A stretch of 64,000 nucleotides of DNA from Dyadobacter sp. 50-39 (GTDB lineage: Bacteria; Bacteroidota; Bacteroidia; Cytophagales; Spirosomataceae): the NCBI GenBank assembly GCA_001898145.1, contig MKSR01000041.1:1-64000 (forward strand), given 5' to 3'. The notes under the pieces are model-generated. The model was given only the letters and a program-made list of their open reading frames with translations. It was not told the DNA's origin and ran no database searches. How positions within the stretch are numbered: position 1 is the stretch's first letter; every line of letters starts with the position of its first letter. The position numbers and the translations under genes are program-made. Positions 9,901-16,038 of this stretch are shown piece by piece.

Positions 9901-10012
9901 GCTTTGTATTTACACTCGCAGGAAATGCCTGGGCCGGGTTGGCAGTCAGCACAACCCAGGACAAACATGCGGAAAGACCTACGAGCTTAGATAGACGTAT
10001 TTTTGAACGCAT
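6929..10012 (-). CDS. SusC/RagA-family TonB-dependent outer-membrane transporter
   Basis: This 1027-residue TonB-dependent receptor imports the ligand captured by its SusD partner. After the signal peptide comes a carboxypeptidase-regulatory-like domain (VSGTVTDQAGAPLPGATVVV, about 57-135), then the plug (NEVVVVGYGTQKRSDITGAI, about 133-250) and a 22-strand-type barrel ending in an aromatic TFLLGLNVTF. Length and order are standard for the family. It is the promoter-proximal gene of the pair. It reads divergently from the PI-PLC-like gene, with 190 bases between the two starts. Confidence 0.95.
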   Translation of the reverse strand: MRSKIRLSKLVGLSACLSWVVLTANPAQAFPASVNTKLSFQAESSFTNTEAAAQTVSGTVTDQAGAPLPGATVVVKGTTKGTSTNTEGKFVIDADADAVLVVSFVGYATKQIPVNGQSSIVIQLGQDLSQLNEVVVVGYGTQKRSDITGAISSISSESFNRGVVTNPGELLQGKLAGVSIAANSGEPGAAQDIIIRGIGSLRSGTQPLYVVDGFLLDNSNTGVPTNPLTFINPNDIESIDVLKDASATAVYGSRASNGVVVITTKKGKGKPQMTLAASTAISSMAKKIDVFDADAFRREVVATGGTLQDFGANTNWQDELSQTGVSNTLNLSMSGANSESFSYFTSVGYQDQEGILKNSRLKRYSGKLNLNQKAFNGRMKVDYNLTASRTENLRPDITSTMSDMLTLNPTIPPYTNGVPTLLNTNALNPLARYNLFSDKAINHRILANISPSIEILDGLVYKLNFGVDYSTTTRNQQYKPFPAVVNESDVSNGVLDNAISGNTNQLVENTLTYNWFRKDHSITLLAGHSYQKFLDETRITTYRGFANNNIDPIYQDHTSTTALPTAVNSEALKNELQSFFGRVNYIFADKYMFTGTFRADGSSKFGQNNKYGYFPSFAAGWNISKEAFMNNTVFNNLKLRASWGQTGNQEIPSKITKASYLEQRLQTGTGSVSTYPIDTDATSLQGYPYGIIFTRLANPNLKWEVSTQADLGIDFAFFKSRLTGTLDYFNKQSSNILLEVVPSDPVQPTSTYWTNIPNMKIQNNGVELTLNYGSDPSRDFSYNIGGNFTYIQNKVKKSPYAVLATGAAQGSGQSGATINGYINGQPLGAFYMYEFDGINADNGQNVFRDTNGDGAILDNDRVVVGSAIPKIIYGYNLNFKYKAFDLGLNFNGVAGNKIFNHTTMTLFSKAQLAKSNNTTDFAIQYPNEALSNANVVSTRYLENGSFMRLNNATLAYTLNFAGTKLENAIQRASLTLTGQNLFVISSYSGFDPEVNTGSAAGGIQTFGIDRFTYPRARTFLLGLNVTF

Positions 10013-10043
10013 AAAATTTAAGTTTTTACTTATTATTCGGGTT

Positions 10044-10051
10044 CAAAATTA
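10044..10051 (-). promoter_or_regulatory. Possible -7 element for susCD
   Basis: The minus strand reads TAATTTTG, an exact fit to the Bacteroidota TAnnTTTG element, 32-39 bases before the SusC ATG. A clear -33 TTTG is not visible, so the call rests on the -7 box alone. Confidence 0.4.
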
Positions 10052-10173
10052 CTTTCGGGGAGGCGAGAGGTGAGTTAAACCCGATTACCATTGTATTAAC
10101 AAAAAGTTACCAGGCTTCAGACATCGGCAACTCTGGTAACACAAACTTAACACCGCTGTCTTCGCTGCCCGGC

Positions 10174-10181
10174 TACCTTTG
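10174..10181 (+). promoter_or_regulatory. Possible -7 element for the PI-PLC-like gene
   Basis: TACCTTTG fits TAnnTTTG and ends 21 bases before the chosen ATG at 10203. A transcript starting here would exclude the alternative start at 10179, which overlaps the box. This is the reason for choosing 10203. Confidence 0.45.
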
Positions 10182-10202
10182 CATTGTACGAAACCATCCC
10201 CA

Positions 10203-11246
10203 ATGAAAGCGCTACTAGGTCTATTGCTCGCCGGCTGTTTTCCGGCTTTTGCCCAAACGGATGAAAATCTGAAAATCAACAAAACGCAGGTAATCGGTTC
10301 TCACAACAGCTATAAACAAGCCATAGACCCGGCATTGTTCGCGGCATTTTCCAAGAAGGATTCTGCTTCGGCAAGCTCGCTCGACTACGAGCACATTCCA
10401 GTGACAGCACAGCTTGATCTTGGCTTGCGCAACCTTGAAATTGACGTGTACCCTGATGATAAAGGCGGAAAGTATGCGAATCCGAAAGGGTTGGAAATGG
10501 TCGCAGGTCGAAAGCCGTATGACCTGCAGGGCAAAATGAAACAGCCCGGGTTCAAGATTCTGCATGTGCCAAACCTTGATTTCCGAAGTCACTATTTCAC
10601 CTTGGCAGATTGCCTCGACGACCTGAAAGCATGGTCAGAGGCGCATCCCAACCATACCCCGGTATACATTACCCTTGAAGTGAAGGGAAAGATTGCCGAT
10701 GGTAATGGGACTGATGGCATTGTTGCCAACGACTTTGACAAACTGGATAAAGAACTTCTTGCACACCTGGGCAAAGCCCATATTCTCACGCCTGACATGG
10801 TAAAAGGTAAATACGAGACCCTGGAAAGTGCCGTGTTTCACGATAACTGGCCGACATTAAAAGAGGCAAAAGGTAAGTTTGTGTTTGTACTTGACGATTC
10901 GGGCAGCAAGCGGGATATGTACATCGACGGCCACCCGTCACTAACCGGCAGGATAATGTTTGCCAACGCTTTGCCCGGCACACCGGAAGCCGCTTTGTTG
11001 ATCAGAAATAATGCCAAGTCTCCCGAAATACCCGATCTGGTAAAAAAAGGTTACCTCATCCGCACCCGCGCCGACTCCGATACCCGTGAAGCGAGAAGGA
11101 ATGATAAAACTACATTCGAGGCTGCGTGCAAATCGGGCGCACAGATTATTACTACGGACTACTACCAGAAAAGCACCCGTTTCGAATCCGATTATTCTGT
11201 AAGCTTCGAAGACAGCACCTATTTCAGGAAGAACCCGCTGTTTTAA
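10203..11246 (+). CDS. Ca2+-dependent phosphoinositide phospholipase C-like protein (PI-PLC-C1 family)
   Basis: A 347-residue secreted protein with signal peptide MKALLGLLLAGCFPAFAQ. The PI-PLC TIM-barrel signature is near the start: INKTQVIGSHNSYKQ, with the first catalytic histidine, then LDLGLRNLEIDVYPD (metal-binding E and D) and ILHVPNLDFRSH (second histidine). The late segment IRTRADSDTREARRND and ITTDYYQKS completes the barrel as in the family. The likely reaction is cleavage of glycerophospho-inositol head groups or related phosphodiesters in the periplasm. The substrate and any link with the divergent SusCD system are inferred from position only. Confidence 0.85.
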   Translation: MKALLGLLLAGCFPAFAQTDENLKINKTQVIGSHNSYKQAIDPALFAAFSKKDSASASSLDYEHIPVTAQLDLGLRNLEIDVYPDDKGGKYANPKGLEMVAGRKPYDLQGKMKQPGFKILHVPNLDFRSHYFTLADCLDDLKAWSEAHPNHTPVYITLEVKGKIADGNGTDGIVANDFDKLDKELLAHLGKAHILTPDMVKGKYETLESAVFHDNWPTLKEAKGKFVFVLDDSGSKRDMYIDGHPSLTGRIMFANALPGTPEAALLIRNNAKSPEIPDLVKKGYLIRTRADSDTREARRNDKTTFEAACKSGAQIITTDYYQKSTRFESDYSVSFEDSTYFRKNPLF

Positions 11247-11482
11247 GCACGGGCAAAAATTCATCAGGTTGTCATTGCGTTCAAATCGAATGCGCTGACT
11301 ATGCCAGTGTTCCGTTCTGGCAAACAATGTGATTGGCGGCGCGGCCTTGCACAAGGTTCTCAGAATTAGCTAGCTTCTTTGATGTAAACCGTACAGTTAA
11401 AGTACTCCTGATCCCAAAAGTATATAACTGTTCTGCCTAAGTACACTGATGTAATCAGGCATATATACATCCCAAGACAAAA

Positions 11483-12163
11483 ATGAAAAAAATTCGTTTT
11501 TTTAATTCCATATTTCTTGAGTCGCTAGACCAACGAACAACCTCGATACTAGAAAGCCACAAAACAATTGTAAAACAAGTAGAGTATGAACTGCAAGGTC
11601 AGCAACTCAAACTGGATAAAAAAATCAATGAAGAGTTAGATTTTCTAGTAACGGGCAAAGAATCGGCAATTATAGAATATAAGCTTAGGCAACTATATGT
11701 AGTTGAGAAATACATTTCGGAAAGAAGCGCGTTTATTGCAAGGAAAAGCATGCTAAAAATAATAATTTCAACGTTTGAAGAGATTCTAATAGAGTTGCGA
11801 ACTATCCTTGTCAACGAATTGCGCTTACTAGATCAAATGGTGTTGCAAATTACAGAATCACATCAACTACACAGCACAATACTAAATGAAATACCCGTTT
11901 ACTCGAAGACGATAAATAGCTCATGGATCCAAATTAAAGGAGCAATTAATATTGAGCCGAATATCAACGAGTATTTTGCAAATACACCAAAAGAAATAAG
12001 AGAGTCAGTTGTTAAAATTAAGTCCATAAAAAGAGTGAAACTAAAAAATGAAAAGGAAATACTGGCACTAATAGACTGCAACTACCAGCAAGATCTAATA
12101 AAAGCAATTGAAATATACTTCATTGAAATGAATGATAAAATAAACGCGCTAATTAAAAAATAG
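11483..12163 (+). CDS. Unknown AT-rich, helical protein
   Basis: The predicted 226-residue protein starts MKKIRFFNSIFLESL and has no signal peptide or membrane segment. It is rich in E, K, I and L with long helical, coiled-coil-prone stretches (YELQGQQLKLDKKINEELDF; LRTILVNELRLLDQMVLQIT). I do not recognise the family. The gene is clearly more AT-rich than its neighbours and stands alone between degraded sequences, which points to horizontal acquisition. A cytoplasmic role in assembly or partner binding is possible but unproven. Confidence 0.6.
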   Translation: MKKIRFFNSIFLESLDQRTTSILESHKTIVKQVEYELQGQQLKLDKKINEELDFLVTGKESAIIEYKLRQLYVVEKYISERSAFIARKSMLKIIISTFEEILIELRTILVNELRLLDQMVLQITESHQLHSTILNEIPVYSKTINSSWIQIKGAINIEPNINEYFANTPKEIRESVVKIKSIKRVKLKNEKEILALIDCNYQQDLIKAIEIYFIEMNDKINALIKK

Positions 12164-12192
12164 TAAGATAGATACACATTTCCATACCCGTT

Positions 12193-12351
12193 TCATCCCG
12201 TCGCATTTCTGCGCTGCTCGTCTTTCAGGTAGGCGTTGGACAATACATACAGCCCTTCATCCAGAGGGCCTGCTGCCTTGCGCGATCCGAGGTACGGAGC
12301 TCTGTGTATTTCAATTACGTAGCCTCCCAACCCCCACGCGCATTTCTTCAT
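12193..12351 (-). CDS. Small unknown ORF, 52 residues
   Basis: An ATG (12351) opens a complete 52-codon frame ending in TGA, beginning MKKCAWGLGGYVIEIHRAPY and ending YLKDEQRRNATG. Codon use is that of coding DNA, and the plus strand carries nothing better here. It may be a genuine small protein or the tail of a decayed gene. No signal peptide or membrane segment is visible. It reads in the same direction as the next gene upstream (12434-12976). Confidence 0.35.
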   Translation of the reverse strand: MKKCAWGLGGYVIEIHRAPYLGSRKAAGPLDEGLYVLSNAYLKDEQRRNATG

Positions 12352-12433
12352 TTGTTAAGAGAGAGTCTGCGGCATTTATTTTGCCGCGCCCGGCCAATGA
12401 TCTGCCATACCATTCCTTTGTCGAAGATGGGTT

Positions 12434-12976
12434 TTATCTATCGGCTCGGTCGGGAGCCAACTTTGCCGACTTACTTAGCTGCCACGGCGAACGATGCCTT
12501 GCGAAATACATTTCGGAGTAGAATTTATGCCCATGTGCAGAAGGGAGCCAATCAGATTTCTGGCTGATGTCTATTAACAACTGCGCGAGCGGATCAACAC
12601 GCTCAGAGTTAACACTATTATGCAGGTAAATTGGCCTGTCGGAAGAAGTCTGTATGGCGAGTATATACTGCCAGCCGACAGCAGCTGCGCCCGCCCAGCT
12701 CGAATCCATCGTGTCTGTATCATATTCGTCTAAGAGGCTATCGAGTTGATTAACCTGAATTTTGTTCAAAAGAAAATAATTGGCTTTATGATAGGCTTTG
12801 CCAAGTTCTGCATCTTGATAGTTGTTTTTTAGCCAGATAGTGTCACTGCCAGTAAATTTGACAGAAAATAGGGTAACACCGTCTCGGTACGTCAAATCGA
12901 CCACCTTTCCGCTATTTGCTTGATGTTGACGACAGTTGCCCAAAAATGCAAAAACTAACCAGGCACACCATTTCAT
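12434..12976 (-). CDS. Unknown small protein with N-terminal hydrophobic segment
   Basis: From ATG 12976 the product is 180 residues, starting MKWCAWLVFAFLGNCRQ. This resembles an export signal with a cysteine, but the residue before the cysteine is Asn, so it is a poor lipobox. The body is soluble with no motif I recognise (DTIWLKNNYQDAELGKAYHK; WAGAAAVGWQYILAIQ). A start 54 bases upstream is possible but adds a second hydrophobic Cys-rich stretch without improving the signal. The base composition is average, and no operon partner is evident apart from the tiny ORF downstream. Confidence 0.5.
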   Translation of the reverse strand: MKWCAWLVFAFLGNCRQHQANSGKVVDLTYRDGVTLFSVKFTGSDTIWLKNNYQDAELGKAYHKANYFLLNKIQVNQLDSLLDEYDTDTMDSSWAGAAAVGWQYILAIQTSSDRPIYLHNSVNSERVDPLAQLLIDISQKSDWLPSAHGHKFYSEMYFARHRSPWQLSKSAKLAPDRADR

Positions 12977-13279
12977 TATCCGCGTACAACCCATAAAAAT
13001 ACAATCTACTATACAATCCATCCACGACATCTTCCCGCATTGAATCCTCGCCTTTTAGGTGAATCAGGAAGGGTATTTATAACGAAATCCTCGAAGTCCC
13101 AATTGGCCACCCACGAAATTTATTCCCATCGTTTGCCAGTTCTTTTTGATCGAAAATTAGCGAATATTTCCAGCGCACGCCTCATACGGCGACTACCCAG
13201 CGTCGTCTGTAATTTCGGAGAGCGAACCGGAATTTACCAGTGAGGCCGCGCTGCCAGCACTGACGATGAAACATCATCG

Positions 13280-13657
13280 CTATCTGGCTTGGCCTGATTC
13301 TGCTTTCAACATGACATCCAGGGATGTCTTAGTACCCAAATGAATTTCCTGTGACTGATAGCCGGTTAAGGAGAAAACCAATGTCGCTTCTTCACCTGCA
13401 TTGACTGAGATCAGAAATCGACCGGCAGCATCGGTACGTGCACTACGCTGCGTTCCTTTGATGAGTACATGGACCTCCGGTAACAATGTACCATCCTCAT
13501 TTCTGACAGTTCCTTCGATATCTGCTGTTATATGGCTTGTCTCCATAAAGAGCTCATTAGCGGCGGGCTCTGGCCTACGATCAAATAAGAAAAATGCTGC
13601 TGCAAGTACGAACAAACTCGCCAGGAATGTATGGTATGATTTTAAGGTTTTTGCCAT
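13280..13657 (-). CDS. Membrane-anchored stand-alone carboxypeptidase-regulatory-like domain
   Basis: The 125-residue protein has one N-terminal hydrophobic segment (FLASLFVLAAAFFLF, about 11-25) and then a single CarboxypepD_reg-like/SusC N-terminal domain (IEGTVRNEDGTLLPEVHVLI, GRFLISVNAGEEATLVFSLT). This beta-sandwich is usually the first domain of SusC-type receptors; here it ends after the fold with no plug or barrel. It follows the DUF202 gene by 10 bases and is probably cotranscribed with it. Its function is unknown. It may be a partner or scaffold at the inner or outer membrane, or a duplicated receptor domain. Confidence 0.7.
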   Translation of the reverse strand: MAKTLKSYHTFLASLFVLAAAFFLFDRRPEPAANELFMETSHITADIEGTVRNEDGTLLPEVHVLIKGTQRSARTDAAGRFLISVNAGEEATLVFSLTGYQSQEIHLGTKTSLDVMLKAESGQAR

Positions 13658-13667
13658 AGCAAGGATT

Positions 13668-14084
13668 TTACTGAGTTAAGTAATCTTGGAAGTTTACGCT
13701 TTGCACCAGATACACCACAAGCAGGACACTTATTAGCATCAGGACAGCAGTCAGCATATTCGTCAGCCAGCTCCTGGGATGGTACGTCCCCCTTTTCAGC
13801 TCTTCCTCTGTGAGACGGTACTGGATGAACCCCAACAATATCGCTCCAATGCCTAGTAGCACCAGCACAATTCCGATGATTTTGGAATAGCCGTGCGAAT
13901 GAATTTTGACCGGTTTATCCAGTACAAAACCAATCTGGGCGATAAACAGGGAAAATTTGACGACAACAAAGCCAAACGCCATAATCCCGACACCAGTCCG
14001 GACCCAGGCAAGGTAAGTCCGCTCATTAGCCAGATGGTCATTGGGTTTGTATTCTTTAATATCGGGAATTGTATTTTTTGCCAT
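13668..14084 (-). CDS. DUF202/YidH-family inner-membrane protein
   Basis: From ATG 14084 (MAKNTIPDIKEYKPNDHLAN) the product is 138 residues. The family signature NERTYLAWVRTGVGIMAFGF is complete and lies at the start of the first membrane helix. Two further helices follow (IIGIVLVLLGIGAILLGFI and LTAVLMLISVLLVVYLV). DUF202 proteins are small integral membrane proteins of unknown biochemical role. A second ATG nine bases upstream is possible. The upstream leader carries a strong hairpin. Confidence 0.85.
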   Translation of the reverse strand: MAKNTIPDIKEYKPNDHLANERTYLAWVRTGVGIMAFGFVVVKFSLFIAQIGFVLDKPVKIHSHGYSKIIGIVLVLLGIGAILLGFIQYRLTEEELKRGTYHPRSWLTNMLTAVLMLISVLLVVYLVQSVNFQDYLTQ

Positions 14085-14118
14085 ATTTATCAAAACTGTA
14101 TCGGTTTTCTAAAACTAA

Positions 14119-14147
14119 AAAGCCAGCGTTCAACGAATACTGGCTTT
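14119..14147 (-). terminator. Hairpin with T-tract in the leader of the DUF202 gene
   Basis: AAAGCCAG pairs with CTGGCTTT, and the loop can fold further (CGTT-C-AACG). On the minus strand the stem is followed by a T-rich run. It stands 35 bases before the DUF202 start and about 130 bases beyond another terminator, so it is either a backup terminator for the gene at 14419-14895 or a leader attenuator. Confidence 0.5.
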
Positions 14148-14273
14148 ATTCCAAACGAACATAGTGCGATATTATCACACCAAAAATGATTACTAAATTA
14201 AGATTTTCTTGCAGTAGCAAAATACACTTTCCAGGCATATTTCCTGACAAGTAAATCCGGTTACACGCTCAAA

Positions 14274-14302
14274 AATCCACTGCGAAACGATCGCAGTGGA
14301 TT
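14274..14302 (-). terminator. Intrinsic terminator after the gene at 14419-14895
   Basis: A perfect 11-bp stem AATCCACTGCG / CGCAGTGGATT with a 7-base loop is followed on the minus strand by TTT. It lies about 117 bases beyond the upstream gene's stop codon. Confidence 0.7.
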
Positions 14303-14418
14303 AAGCATCATCTGCTCATGCATAGCGATTTACGCCACACTATCTCAAATATTCAAAAATGGGTGCGTCAAAATTTTGACAGTCGTCAACTTGCAGGTCC
14401 CTGTTTTAATCAAAATAC

Positions 14419-14895
14419 TCACAGATTCCCTTGCCTTTCTTTTTCGATTTCAAAAATTAAGCTCTCTGCCCTCTCTACTAGTTTTGCATCCCATTTTCTC
14501 CCATCTGGCGCTGGTCTGTCAAGCTCATTTAGCCTATTTGCAATTTCATTCAGTGAATTGTATCCCGTTTCCCTCAGCGCTTTGATAAAAGCGGCTACCT
14601 CCAAAGCAAGCTTCTGGCCTGCACTTAAACTTTCTGCCTTTCTTGTCATTTGACTGCCTGTTGCCGCCGTCACCCCAACAGCGGCATGACCTGCTTTCAC
14701 ACCCGCATAGTATACCTCCCCAAGGACCTTGTAAAACAAATAGCGGCTATACACGTCAACGGGCATTCTGCCTTCGACCGGCCTAGTAACAAACCCGATG
14801 GCCTCATCAATCAGTACATTCCGAAGCTTTTCATCGCGCAGCTTTTCCAGTAGCGACAAGCACAAATGCATAAATTCACTATTTGAATGCACCAT
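14419..14895 (-). CDS. Unknown protein with a recombinase-like winged-helix C-terminus
   Basis: 158 residues without membrane segments. Residues about 95-145 (FIKALRETGYNSLNEIANRL, NELDRPAPDGRKWDAKLVER) look like the small helical domain that follows the catalytic part of large serine recombinases: a helix, S-x-x-x-I-A-x-x-L-N, then a P-x-P-x-G-x-x-W loop. The resolvase catalytic domain itself is absent; the N-terminal hundred residues are helical and unrecognised. It may be a DNA-binding offshoot rather than a recombinase. The next gene upstream (RND adaptor) ends 33 bases away on the same strand, but the terminator pattern suggests its own unit end. Confidence 0.6.
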   Translation of the reverse strand: MVHSNSEFMHLCLSLLEKLRDEKLRNVLIDEAIGFVTRPVEGRMPVDVYSRYLFYKVLGEVYYAGVKAGHAAVGVTAATGSQMTRKAESLSAGQKLALEVAAFIKALRETGYNSLNEIANRLNELDRPAPDGRKWDAKLVERAESLIFEIEKERQGNL

Positions 14896-14928
14896 ATTGT
14901 GTAAGTTTATGCCGCTCTTGGCGACAAG

Positions 14929-16038
14929 TTACCAGCTTGCTACCACTTTCGTTCCCTGCCTAAGGTCATTTCGCGGGTTCACAATTATCCTATCTCCTTT
15001 TTTGAGGTTTCCAAATACCTCTGTCATTTTTGCCTGCTGCCCCAGGCGTACATCGACAAACTCGGCATTACCTTCCGGGTTCACTTTGATCACGTACTGG
15101 CGCTCGGTTGAAACCACAACGGCAGTGCTGGGCACAGTAAGCGCGCCTTCGGTTCCTTCGGGCGTGAGCGTCACCTCTGCAAACATGCCTGGCTTAATCA
15201 TCCGGCTTGCATTGTTGACATCGATTTCCACAGTTTCAGATCTGAATTTCAGGTTCATATTGCCTGAACGGCGGCTTATTGTTCCCTTGAAAGTTTCACC
15301 AGGCACCGCGTTGATATGATAGCTTACCGGCTTGCCCTTTTTCAGGCCAAGACTGTAATTCTCGGGAACATCCACCACGAGCCTTAACCGGTCCTGCTGC
15401 TGTAAATTAAGCATGGGTCCTACCTGCCTAAGCCCTGATCCCACTAGTGCCCCGGGATGGACATTACGCTCTGTGATAATCCCATCGAACGGTGCCCTAA
15501 CGGTCAGGTAGCTTTTAATTTCAGTCAATGCATCGAAATTCGCTTTTTCTCCCATCGCCGAGGCGCTGTCGGCCATCATCTTGGCATGTGCGCTTTCCAG
15601 ATCGAGCGCAGATACCGAGCCGGTTATGCGTGTACTGGCTTTGAGTCGGCGGTAGTGCTCCTTGCTAGCCACAAGCATGGCCTGGGCTTTCAAAAAATTG
15701 GAACGCGCTGCGACCAGTTGCTGCTCGGTTTCGGGCGCCTCCAGCACCATTAACACCTCTCCTTTCCGCACGGGGGAGCCACGGTCTACCAGCACTTTCT
15801 GTACAAAGCCATCGGCCTTAGGGTAAATACTAACCTCCTGAAAGGCAAGAAACTCGCCCGGCAGCTGGATCTCTTGACCGACTGAGCCTTCTGATACTTC
15901 GCCGATTTTAAAGGAAACTTCGCTCTTGTTTTTTTGCTTTTTTGATTCCTTGGGAGTCGATGATTCAGAGGAAGAACAGGCTGAAAAAGCACCCAGTCCT
16001 GCGAGTAGTATTAAACAGTTATATGGCTTAGTTCTCAT
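14929..16038 (-). CDS. RND efflux adaptor (membrane-fusion lipoprotein)
   Basis: A 369-residue periplasmic adaptor linking the RND pump to the TolC-like channel. It has a lipoprotein signal ending FSAC (Cys21), a low-complexity linker (SSSESSTPKESKKQKNK), and then the barrel-sandwich hybrid, alpha hairpin and beta-barrel order of HlyD/AcrA proteins (ADGFVQKVLVDRGSPVRKGE; LTVRAPFDGIITERNVHPGA). Its first 11 bases overlap the end of the pump gene, which implies translational coupling. The gene order channel-pump-adaptor is reversed from the commoner adaptor-pump-channel. The substrate is not readable. Confidence 0.92.
   Translation of the reverse strand: MRTKPYNCLILLAGLGAFSACSSSESSTPKESKKQKNKSEVSFKIGEVSEGSVGQEIQLPGEFLAFQEVSIYPKADGFVQKVLVDRGSPVRKGEVLMVLEAPETEQQLVAARSNFLKAQAMLVASKEHYRRLKASTRITGSVSALDLESAHAKMMADSASAMGEKANFDALTEIKSYLTVRAPFDGIITERNVHPGALVGSGLRQVGPMLNLQQQDRLRLVVDVPENYSLGLKKGKPVSYHINAVPGETFKGTISRRSGNMNLKFRSETVEIDVNNASRMIKPGMFAEVTLTPEGTEGALTVPSTAVVVSTERQYVIKVNPEGNAEFVDVRLGQQAKMTEVFGNLKKGDRIIVNPRNDLRQGTKVVASW

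Noticed and set aside
13040-13243. 67-codon plus-strand frame
   Set aside because: It has no domain, unusual composition and no promoter-like sequence.
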